From Alectoria sarmentosa (lineage: Eukaryota; Ascomycota; Lecanoromycetes; Lecanorales; Parmeliaceae), in the NCBI GenBank assembly GCA_009733775.1, contig WOGZ01000011.1, positions 1 through 64,000 of the forward strand: 64,000 nucleotides of DNA, in the 5' to 3' direction. Shown piece after piece: positions 33,635 to 43,633 of the stretch. Made by a program: the position numbers and the translations under genes. Positions within the stretch are counted from its first letter, which is position 1, and each line of letters opens with the position of its first letter. The notes beneath the pieces are model-generated. The model was not told the DNA's origin and did no database searches. It worked only from the letters and a program-made list of their open reading frames with translations.

Positions 33635-33661
33635 TATCTTACTCGCCAGATAACCCGGTAC
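33635..33661 (-). repeat. Right terminal inverted repeat core
   Basis: Reverse complement of the left repeat at 30974-31000, without mismatch over 27 bases. Confidence 0.85.
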
Positions 33662-33683
33662 TTAAACTTTAAGTCTTAAAGTA

Positions 33684-34135
33684 GGGCGTGACGGAACAAG
33701 TCCCGCGGCGCATGTCGGAATCTCAGTTCCCCATCCCCGTCAGCCCTCTTTGCCAATGTCGACGTCACCTTGCTTATTGCTAACTACCTATCAACCACAA
33801 CTCGTCTCTCTCACTCAACAATCACTCAGTCTGTCACAATCCCATAGGCGAAAGATGGTAAAGTCCTCTGCCTGTATCCCATATCTCTATCTCTATCTCT
33901 ATCTCTATATCCATTGTCTGACCCTTATACTATCTCTGCCAGATTTCCATCCTTCAACACCCCTGTCCTATTTGGCTTCTCTAACATACATCTCTCTGCT
34001 TCTTCCTCTTGCCACCAGCTGGTTCAGGACCGCCAATTGTTTCCAACCTTTCGTCCGCCCCGAATTCCATCTGACCTTCTGATGCGCCTTTCTGCCTAAA
34101 CACTTCTTCTTCCTCTCTTCCCTCAGCCCAATAGT
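33684..34135. promoter_or_regulatory. Upstream region of the DHA2 exporter gene
   Basis: Normal composition resumes immediately outside the transposon. A TATCTC/CTCTAT hexamer run lies at about 33882-33909, giving a pyrimidine-rich leader typical of fungal promoters. Pyrimidine-rich sequence continues to the ATG at 34136. Confidence 0.4.
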
Positions 34136-36388
34136 ATGGCAAGATCGAGCACCTCCGTGCCAACTGCTCTGCGGACTCGAACAACACCTACCTACCAAGA
34201 CGGCGATGTGGGGTCCGGCCCCACGAGCTCAGCGAACGACGATCCTGATAGCCGAACTGGCCACATCACCTTGGAAACGTTCAAAGACCATCAGTCCAAC
34301 AAATTGCCCCACAAAAAGCTAATGGTCGTCTTCCCCGCCATCGCACTCGCTCAGATGATCTCATACTTGGACCAAACGTCAGTCTCCACGGCTGTACCAG
34401 CCATTGGATCGAGCTTGAACTTGGGCCCCTCAATCTCATGGGTGGCCGCCAGCTTCCTCATTGCCAGTACCAGCGTTCAACTGCTCAATGGTCGCTTGAG
34501 TGATATTTTTGGCCGCAAACCGCTTCTTTTGACGTGCATGGGCATGCTTGCTGTTGGCAACCTCGTGGCAGGATTCTCTACGTCACCAGCTATGCTCTTT
34601 GCGTTCCGAGCACTGAGTGGACTGGGCGGTGGGGCTATGTATGCGTCGACCCCCTGTTTTCATACGTTGCTTAATGACCGTGAATGACCTCTTTCCGGTA
34701 ACAGAAATGCGCTCGTTATGATCATTGCTAGCGACGTCACCACCCTTAAAGAGCGAGGGAAATATAACGGCTTTATAGGCGCGTCGGTGGCTCTCGGTAA
34801 CGGAATAGGCCCCCTCATCGGCGGAGCAGTGACGGAAAAGGCCTCATGGCAATGGTGTATGTGGTTCATCGTGCCTTTCATACTTTGCGTCATGATACTT
34901 CTCGCTCTTGTGATACCGAGATCCAGAGTCTCGGGGGATATAGGAACAAAGCTTAAGATGATCGATTGGGCTGGACTCCTCATCAACATCGCGGCGGTGC
35001 TTTTGATTTTGGTAAGCTTCCAGGACTGCGCATTAATTCAAAAGATGATCGACAAGCTATGTGATGATGGGCCACCGCACCCCTCGCTAATTCGATCATC
35101 AGATACCTATTTCCATGGGCGGTGCGGCTTTTGCATGGAACAGCCCGCTTGTTGTCACCATGCTTGCCGTTGGTGGTATCATGACACTCGTCTTTCTTCT
35201 TGTCGAATGGCGCTTTGCGCGACTGCCAATAATGCCCTGTAAGTTAAGTCTTCCGACACTCTGTTTATACTCAGCCCACGCTCACTGATGGCTTGGAAAA
35301 TCCCTCAATCTCACTACCCATCGACTTTATCCAATCGTTCGTGTAGCTGATGAAGCTATTCAAAGTGCGTCTCTTCACCAATGATATCTCGGCGAACTTG
35401 GTCTTGGCGTATGGCACTCTTCAAGGCGTCGTCTATTGGGCGAACCTTTTCTATGTTCCTCTATATCTGCAAAATGTCCGCGGGTATGGTCCTATCATTT
35501 CTGGAGCCGTCATCGTCCCTATGCTTGTCTCGCATGGACTTGGATCCATCGTCTCCGGACAGATTATATCGAGAACGGGTCATTATAACCTTGTCATCAT
35601 CCCCGGAAACTTGGTCTGGACTCTTGGCGCATCATTGCAGACTCTCTATACACGGACAACCCCAATCTATGCGGTGTGCTTGATTGGATTCCTGCAAGGT
35701 ATTGGCATAGGCTTCGCCTTTCAACGTGAGGTGTCCTACTACTATGCTAGAGACATGAAACCTTCTTTCCAGCAGGCGTGCCTTGTTCACAACTCACTAA
35801 CGTTTGTACAGCGAGTTTAGTATCGCTTTTGGCCCATTCTCGCAAGGCCGACCGAGCCGTCATAAATTCGCTTCGAAACTTCTTGCGTACAATGGGCGGT
35901 GCAGTCGGATTGACAGGTGTGTTCCCCGTCTTACCACTCCCGCTCCATTCCATCCTTTATCCAAACATGCCTTTTCCACGGCCCCCCGACTGATCTCCCC
36001 ATATATCTCCTTATAACCACATACTGAACCTCCACTAGTGTCCGGCGCGATCCTCAATAACGTCCTTGAAACCCGGCTTACCGGTCACCTCCCCGAACCC
36101 TCGATAACCCAACTGACCTCTTCAGCCTATGCGCTCTCATCTCTCGATCTAACCCCACCGCAACACGAGCTTGTCCTCGACGCCTACATGAGCGGTATGC
36201 ACTCCGTTTTCATCATGTATGCCCCCCTTATCGGCGTATCTTTCATCGCCGCCTCGCTCGTTAAAGACCGTGGCGTCGCGGAAAAGGACGCCAGCGCTGC
36301 GGAGCGCAAAGGCGCGGCCGGGGATGGCGAAATCATGGAGATGATGGGTAACAAATGCGGTGGGAACGGCGTGGCGGAGAGGACGTGA
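34136..36388 (+). CDS. DHA2-family MFS exporter (14-helix type)
   Basis: Six exons (34136-34638, 34705-35011, 35103-35238, 35366-35725, 35812-35916, 36039-36388) join in frame to 586 residues. A polar N-terminus of about 60 residues is followed by helix 1 with the conserved LDQTSVSTAVPAI, then the MFS motif A GRLSDIFGRKPLLL, FRALSGLGGGAI, and the antiporter-type motif C region (VALGNGIGPLIGGAV). Later helices (LVVTMLAVGGIMTLVFLLVE, VVYWANLFYVPLYLQNVRGY, GAVIVPMLVSHGLGSIVSGQ) match the 14-spanner drug:H+ antiporter-2 group. The C-terminus is charged and cytosolic. Members export drugs, toxic metabolites or organic acids. It is the nearest transporter to the hydantoinase/amidase pair, so a role in moving their substrate or product is possible but unproven. 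Intact. Confidence 0.9.
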
Positions 36389-37423
36389 AAGAGAGAAGTT
36401 TCGTCCCAGTTTCAGCGAAAAGAGACGAGTGAGCTCGCGATAAACATACCTTCATACTGATAATTACTCCGATTGGCACTGACTCGGGTATGTGTCTCGT
36501 GTCGTTCACTAGCCAGGAGGTCTCACGATCCTTGAGTATTGGCACATTGTCAAAAGACAAGATGTATGTAGACACGTGCAACCAGACCTGACAATTCTTC
36601 AAATCTCGAGTCCGGAGAGAATCATCTCCGGACTCGTTGGTCGGCCCCACAAGAAGGGTCACCGTTCCATATGGCAGTCACCGTTTTCCAAGGGCCCGCG
36701 ATAAGCACATGGGCGCGGATCCCCCTTCATAGTCCCTAAGCTCCGCTCTATAACGTGCCTGTATGTTCTCATAGCCATCCGAGGCAACATCCACAAGTGC
36801 GCCGTTCCTCTTCTACTCTGTCTGCATCTCTGGAAAAAGGGTTGACGAACCTGACGATAAGCAGGAGGTCTAACATAAGGACGGGCGCATCGCAGGCAAA
36901 CAGCTCTATTGTACCAAGTCGCATTGACGAATTTCCCCGCCTCGACTTCACTGTCCAGTTAATTGGCTTAGTACTAGCCCTGAAGACGTCTCAGGGTAAA
37001 GGAGAGCATGCGAATAATGAATGGGCAGGTCCCCAAAACGCCAGGGTTAGCAAGCGACTTGTCGTAGAGGCCTGAACAGGCACATACATTCATTCTCGCA
37101 CCCCAGCGCTAATTAAAAATTTCCCACGTCTGAGCGACATAGACCTGGAGTGAGTGAGTGATGAAGCTATATCCAGGTGAGGGCGGGCGGGCGGGCGGGG
37201 CAAGAATGGTCTCGCTCGGAAAGAGATATAATCGAATGAAAGAGCCATTGCCTGGTGCAGCAGGACAGGCATACATACATAACACTTCATCATCATGACA
37301 CGTGTCTCCTGCTATGACCGTTTTTTCCAGACCATTTCATGTGGGGGCCATGGGTCACGGCTATGTACTAAACCCCGGAAGCCCTATGCAACTCGCCAAT
37401 CCACAGTCCCACTGGCGTGAAAA

Positions 37424-37459
<36 letters not shown>

Positions 37460-37867
37460 CATTCTGCGGGCGGATATCTGGGGGGCTGTTTGTGATCGGG
37501 GCTTACTAAATCTGGACTGCGAATACTGGATGATCGGATCCAGGCAGTTCATATGGTGAGAGAGAGAGAGCGATTGCTGGGTCTGACTGAGGAAGTATGA
37601 TTTGAACCGAGTGATAGTATTAAATATCAATCTCCATGTCAGGTAGAGAGAGTATGCTATGAAGCTTGCTTGTGGGTAGTATTATTCGAACCTTGATAGT
37701 CGCAACCCTACAACTATGAACGCTCTACAACACAAGATCAAGCCTTCTTTCGCAACAGTTTTCGAAATTTTGCGGAACAAAACAGTTTCCAGGTTGAGAG
37801 GCTCCATAGACCCAGATTGGCGAATTAGGCGCCCCTCTTCTGAGGACGCACCTCGTCTGTTTACCTT
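36389..37867. other. Intergenic stretch with hairpin and simple repeats
   Basis: Holds the 3' flanks of two convergent genes. A perfect 12-base inverted repeat (CGAGTCCGGAGA, loop of 6, then its complement) lies at about 36607-36636. A GGGC run is at about 37182-37201 and an AG dinucleotide run at about 37427-37458. Short open frames over these repeats are not credible genes. Confidence 0.5.
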
Positions 37868-40800
37868 TCACGATGGTGGCTGCTTGCGCTTCACCTCACG
37901 GTCGTGCTTCTCTTTCCACTCTTTGAACCACGGCAACTGTGTCATCGGCCCCCTCAGAGTTACCTCCCACGGCGGTGTCGGGGCCGGCAACCCCGTCTCC
38001 TTCAGGCAATTGGCCCTAAGCTCGTCCCACGAGCCACCGCGATTGAAGACCCCATCATTCGATTTCTCGCGGGAAGAGATGGTTCTCATCTCTTCCCTAA
38101 GATTAGCCGTACCCTGTAAATCTATACTGCAGTCCTCATGCAGCACTACACCATATCTTCTCGCGCCTTCCGCCGTAACGAGTCTGCGACGGACTTCCAG
38201 CGCCACGACTTCGGGATCTCGCTTGAGTGGATCGCCCCATCCGCCACCGCCCCAAGTAATCCACTCGAGCACATCTCCAGTGCTAACCTTGATACGGTCT
38301 TGCTTACTACCCAAGGCTTTCCTTGGCGGGTTGTCAGCGTCCTTCGAATACTTCACGAGGACCTTGATAGACCGCGCGCCTGGCTCGCCGCCCAATACAC
38401 CCCATGGCTTAGATAGCCAGCGATCGTCATGAATCGAAATCATTCCCTCTTCCAAGAAGCGCCAGAATATACGCTGTGCATTGCCCCCACGATACAAGCC
38501 GGCCCCCCCGGAATCTGCAACGGTGTTGAACACCTCGATGCGCAGTGGATAATAGAGTTCCAGAAACTCATTCGGGATTGCCTTCATAGCAGGCCAAAGG
38601 CAGTGCCCATCGGGTCCATCCCCAATAGGTCTCCCTGGTATGCCACCAAACCCAATCCAGTAGAGTTGGAACCATTCACCATTTTTCTTGTAGCCTGAGT
38701 ACATCAAATGTGGACTGTCGCTGAATCCCGCAGCCGTCATGAAATCTGGAGATTTCTGGCCCAGAAGGGCGGACAAAACGTCCATAATTCGAGCTAGGAA
38801 ATGAGTACGGCAGGACATCGCGGCTGGGCGAATGGGTTTGAGAAGGCTGCCTTCGGGGATGTGGACATCTATGAGGTCGTGAAAACCGTCATTGGCTACA
38901 ACACTCGAGTCGTAGACAACAAGGAGGTAAACGCCAACGAACATTTTGAACATGTTGATGTTGAGGTAGAAGTTGATCGATGATGGCGACTGGGGGTCCG
39001 TTCCGGAGAAATCGAACTTCAACCGGCCGTCCTTTTTAAACATAGTGCATGCTAACTTCCAGGGTCCGATTCCTTGCCCGTCATCATCGATCCAGTCTTC
39101 GAAATAAGCAGGCTCGTCGGCGATGGATGTATTGATAATGGATGAGACTGCTTTGCGGTTACGACTCAGGAGCTCGTCGATGGCGGCAAAGTAGACGTTA
39201 TCTCCGAATCGCGTATAGAGCTCGATCATGCGATTCCCAGCAATAGTACAAGCAGCTACAAGTGCTCGAACGTCACCACGATTCCAGTCAGGAAGCCGAA
39301 CATTTCTGTAGATGACTTCCATCAAGTCCTCGTTCCAGACTCCTTTCGAAGCGACCTTGGTAATGGGAATCTGGATACCTTCCTCGAAGATGCTACTAGC
39401 TGCGCATGGAAGAGATCCAGGAACGCTTCCGCCCACATCCGTCATGTGGCCAAAGTTTGCTGTCCAAGCAACTGAGTTTGACGTTAGCCTTCGTCTGCAA
39501 AAGAACATAAGCGCAAATCTTACTCAATTTTTGGTTCACGTGAATTGGCATGAGGATGAGCCAGTCGTTGTGGTGTGATACAGCTCCAGAGACAGAGTAG
39601 GGATCATTTGTGAGGAAGACGTCGCCTGGTTCAATATCGTCTTTCCAGACATCCAGAAACCCACCGATAAATGATCCGAATTGACCAGCAACCATTTTAC
39701 CTGTGGGCTCGGCGATGACGTTGAATTCATCTTGTTGCTCTCGAATGGCTGGACTCATAGTTGTCCTAGTCATCAATGTGTCCATTTCATTGCGGGCATT
39801 GCGCAAGGCATTCTCGAAGATATCGACGGTCACAGTATCAAGCTCCTTGATACCAAGATCCTCATGTTCTTGCTTGTCAGTCACTTGATGAATTAGAATG
39901 TTTCCTACAGGATCGACTTCGGCTCGAAAGCCTGGAAGAACTACAGTGTTCGAGTCCATCTCACTGATGATGCAAGGGCCGAGTACTGCATGACCACTCT
40001 TCAGACTCAAACGTTCCCAGATGGGACTGTCTGGAAATTCTTTGCCTTCGATAACGAGGTTTGTTCTCGAAGAGACTGAAGAGTCTGGAGGGTTGACAGA
40101 GGTTGCGTGTTCCAGCTTCTTGACGGGTAAGTCAGTCTTTAGCTCTTCCGCGATTACTCTCAAATTCACAAGCTCGACATCCGAAGATAAGCGATACGTG
40201 AAAAGTTTTTCATGTTCAGCTTCGAAGAGCTCCTGTAAATAAGGGAGTCCTTTGGTCTGGAAACTTTCCAGCTCAACGTTTACTGGGATGTTGATCGCCT
40301 GTCCACTGTAACGGAGATCCGTCTGGAACTTATGAAGCTGTGGTATAATTGATTAGCAATTCTGAAGGCACTTTGTACTAATGTTGCTGTTTAATCAACA
40401 AGCAAGAGAACGGTTTTTGATGAAAGTAGGGAAATTTGGGGAAGGCACCTGTTTCTCTTCCGGCACACCCTGTTCATCGCGCATCACCGTCTTAGCCTGT
40501 TCAAGCAATCCATCAAAGGCACCCAAAATATCCTGCTTATCAGTCTGTTGGAGGACTCTAATGAAGGTTTTCCCTACTTCGTGACGAAGCAGAGTCATCG
40601 CGTCACCAAAAGCACAGAGCACTCCGGGAGACGGCGGTATGATGACTGGAAAGGCACCCAGTAGCTTTCCCAGAGAATTCGCGTGTAGGGGTCCAGCGCC
40701 ACCGAAAGCAACAAGGCTGAAGTCTCTGGGATCATAGCCTTGCTCAACAGAGACCAGACGGAGTGCACCGTACATGGTCTCATTCGAGACCTTTAGAATG

Positions 40801-42059
40801 CCTTCTGCAGCTTCGTATAAGCCAACACCTAGATCATCTGCAACTTGCTGCACAGCCTTCTTCGCCGCATCTATGTCCAGATCGAAGGCACCTCCCAGGA
40901 GAGATTTTGGTAGGTATCCTAGCACAGCATTCGCATCCGTAACAGTGGCCGTGGAGCCGCCCTTGCCGTAGCACGCTGGTCCAGGCATTGCCCCAGCGCT
41001 CTCAGGGCCAACCCTGAGAGCTTTTGTTACTTCAGGAACTCTCGCGATTGAGCCACCGCCGGCTCCAACGGTACGCACATCGACAGAAGGTGCCTTAACA
41101 ACCAGATCAGCGACTTTGGTCTCTCGCCGTATTCGTGGTACTCCATTTTCGATCAGTGCAACGTCAGTGCTGGTACCACCCATATCCAAGGTGATCAGAT
41201 TTTTGAATCTGGTCTGGTCTGCAACCACCGAGACGACGCCAGATACGCCTCCAGCCGGACCAGACAGGACCCACGTAACGGGAAATCTACTTGCGAGACT
41301 AACTGAAGAGAGGCCCCCATCAGATCGTAGAATACGAAGATGTTTAGCTTTTCCCTCCAAAGACAGGAGAAGATTACTTAGATAATTTCGGACGCTCGGC
41401 TCGACATAGGAGTTGACAACCGTGGTAATTGTGCGCTCATACTCCATAAGCTCAGGTAAGACTTCCGATGAGATTGAGACAGAGGTATCTGGAAGTAGCT
41501 TGGCTACAATACGTTTAGCTGCTTGCTCATGCGCCGCATTCGCGAAAGAATTTATCAGGCTGATTGTCACAGCATCTGGCTTTGCTTTCATGATTGGCCG
41601 AAACCTTTCCTCAAAGATCGCCTCATCGAAGGAACGGACTTCTGTACCGTCAGTCGCAAGTCTCCCCGGCGCCTCAACCGTAAGCTCTAGAGGAGCCAGT
41701 GGCTCCGGCTTTGGCCATATGATCCAGCTCGCCAAATTACCAGGAACCTGGGATCTACGCGTCTGTAAGATATCTTTGTAGCCTTCGGTGACAACAAGCG
41801 CAACTCTCGCACCCTTCTGCTCCAGTATCACATTAGTAGCTACCGTGGTCCCGTGATTGACCACATGTAGAACCACATCTGCACCGTTTGGAATCTTCGA
41901 CAAAATCTGATCTTTGCCTTGAATAACGGCCACAGATTGGTCTTCGGGCGTTGAGGGAACCTTGGCTCGCCATGATTCGCCCGTGTCCTCTCGAAGTAGT
42001 AGTAGATCAGTGAAAGTACCCCCAACGTCCACCCCAAGACGATACGAAGGTACGCTCAT
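37868..42059 (-). CDS. Fused hydantoinase A/B-type (oxoprolinase family) ATP-dependent amidohydrolase
   Basis: Three exons (about 42059-40449, 40337-39524 and 39460-37868) join in frame to roughly 1340 residues. The HyuA half starts MSVPSYRLGVDVGGTFTDLL with the actin-like phosphate loop, followed by HVVNHGTTVATNVILEQKGA, GPAGGVSGVVSVV, LDMGGTSTDVALIENG and VDVRTVGAGGGSIARVPE. The HyuB half contains LDTVTVDIFENALRNARNEM, TNDPYSVSGAVSHHNDW, HMTDVGGSVPGSLP and WGGGGWGDPLKRDPEVV. In fungi the A and B subunits of bacterial hydantoinases are fused, as in 5-oxoprolinase. Such enzymes open five-membered lactam or imide rings (5-oxoproline, hydantoin, N-methylhydantoin) at the cost of ATP. The adjacent divergent amidase suggests N-methylhydantoin or a related hydantoin as substrate; that is inference. 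Cytosolic, intact. Confidence 0.9.
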
Positions 42060-42694
42060 ACTTACACTGGGGCCAGTAAAGCCTTAGGGGAAACGCCAAA
42101 AGAAGAAATACAAATGCTACGGACAGCTATATCACAGTATTAGGCTCTGGCAGGCAATGCAGCCGGTGTGGATGTTAGAAGTTCCCATACGACACACGAT
42201 CCATCTGTCTCTCTCTCCCAAGCCTGGGAAGCGTGGTGAGTTTATGAATGCAGGTATGAAAATCAGTGAAAGATGAGTCTTGTTATTATCTTGTTCGTCG
42301 TCATCTGAACTACCGCACAACTTTACTACCTTACCGCCATGCCCTTGACTGCATGATGATCTCAGTAGGCGGGGATGAGTATGCACGATGACGCCAAGCG
42401 CTCCAATCCAATGCTGTAAGTGGCAGGCCTATAGAGCGGTACTGATAAGGATTCCACTCCCTTTTGCCATTGCTTCACGGTAATGTATCAAGGTCATCAT
42501 CATCATTCACGAGGGATTGTCCACTACAGTTGGAAGCTGAACGCGTTATTTTCAGAGAGATCTAAGATTGCATTCTAAGCCCAAAGTAGCTAGTCACCGA
42601 GTGGAAACATCCACCGCCAAGCTCTCTCCTCTCCAGCTCCTTTCTCCTTTCTCTTTTTTCTCTCTGCAACTTCTACTTCATTCATCTTCTGGCC
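42060..42694. promoter_or_regulatory. Divergent promoter region of hydantoinase and amidase genes
   Basis: About 635 bases between the two starts. CT-rich leader precedes the amidase ATG (CTCTCCTCTCCAGCTCC near 42625). TGATAAGG near 42440 holds a GATA core, possibly for nitrogen control, but single GATA cores occur by chance. Confidence 0.35.
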
Positions 42695-43369
42695 ATGTCT
42701 TCGGACCCTGGACCCTATCCCACCGACCTCCTCAGCAATTACTCAGCCTCGGGCTTCGCCTCCTCAACCCGCAGCAGTCTCCCCTTCGGCGCCAACCCCG
42801 CCCTCCTCGTCATCGACGTCTGCAACGCCTATCTGACCCCCGGGAGTCCCCTCTACGCCCCCGACCGATTCCACGAAGCCCTCGTATCCACCGACAGCCT
42901 CATATCCCGTTGCCGCGGGCACGGGATCCCCGTCATCTTCACGCGAGTCGTGTATCCGAATCCGGAGTCCGGCGGCAACTGGTACAGATACAAGGGCGCC
43001 GGCGTGCTGCCCTGTTTCGATGCCGGCAACGAGCTTGGCGATTATCCGACGGGAGATCGGATTTGCAGGCCGCAAAAGGGCGAGATTGTCATCGAGAAGC
43101 AGTTCAGCAGTGCCTTTTTCGGGACGTCTTTGGCCAGTCAGCTTGTTGCGATGAGGACTGATACGCTCATCATCTGTGGGTATTCGACGAGCGGTTGTGT
43201 TCGGGCTACCACTACGGATGCGATGCAGTATGGCTTCAATCCATACGTGGTCAAGGAGGCTTGTGGAGATAGACATGCTTACCCTCATGATGCCAATCTC
43301 TTCGACATACAGGCGAAGTTTGGGGAGGTCGTATCAATGGATGAAATCACGAAGCTTATGAAGCGATGA
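42695..43369 (+). CDS. Isochorismatase-fold cysteine amidohydrolase, N-carbamoylsarcosine amidase-like
   Basis: Single exon of 224 residues. The catalytic triad of the family is visible: Asp41 in ALLVIDVCNAY, Lys135 in IVIEKQFSSAFFGT and Cys168 in IICGYSTSGCVRATTTDAM with the preceding cis-peptide region. YVVKEACGDR and HDANLFDIQAKFGEV match the C-terminal block. The long insert NWYRYKGAGVLPCFD and the GYSTSGCVRAT loop recall N-carbamoylsarcosine amidohydrolase, which hydrolyses N-carbamoylsarcosine to sarcosine, CO2 and ammonia. It is divergent from the hydantoinase gene, whose reaction would supply exactly that kind of N-carbamoyl amino acid. Other ureido-acid or maleamate-type substrates remain possible. 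Cytosolic, no signal peptide, intact. Confidence 0.88.
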   Translation: MSSDPGPYPTDLLSNYSASGFASSTRSSLPFGANPALLVIDVCNAYLTPGSPLYAPDRFHEALVSTDSLISRCRGHGIPVIFTRVVYPNPESGGNWYRYKGAGVLPCFDAGNELGDYPTGDRICRPQKGEIVIEKQFSSAFFGTSLASQLVAMRTDTLIICGYSTSGCVRATTTDAMQYGFNPYVVKEACGDRHAYPHDANLFDIQAKFGEVVSMDEITKLMKR

Positions 43370-43633
43370 ATTGCGCCAAACGGGTTACAAACGTCATAAC
43401 CACGAGCTTATTCATCCAAAACTTTTCAAGAGACTGTTTTTTCGCGTTCTTAATATCCATGATCTTCGCCAAATGGTCTAATTCCAACAGGAAGATTTCA
43501 GAGTTGCCCTACTCTTCAAGCAAATGTTTCTCTTTTCTACCTGCTCATCTGTGCTTGGACAAGAGAAAGTGGGGCGACCACTCCGTGTCCGATGATTCTA
43601 GGCAACGAGTCTAGTAAATCCACAAAACTGTGG

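Larger units (their letters stand above)
30939..33683. mobile_element. Degraded DNA transposon with terminal inverted repeats
   Basis: The 2.7-kb AT-rich island is bounded by inverted repeats. A 27-base perfect core, GTACCGGGTTATCTGGCGAG plus TAAGATA, lies at 30974-31000 and again, inverted, at 33635-33661. Outside it an imperfect outer arm (TACTTTACTTAAAGTA left, TACTTTAAGACTTAAAG right when inverted) reaches a TA at both edges, which would fit TA target duplication of Tc1/mariner-pogo type elements. A second motif, GTATCTTATATGCAA, is repeated in direct orientation inside both ends (about 31043-31084 and 33598-33640). Inside, several medium AT-rich frames (for example 31449-31847) look like mutated coding sequence, and an acidic tail-like stretch occurs near 33230-33340, but no DDE motif can be read. 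Probably inactive; RIP-type decay is the likely cause. Confidence 0.75.

Noticed and set aside
37302..37559. Frame coding a Glu-Arg run
   Set aside because: It is the translation of an AG dinucleotide repeat.
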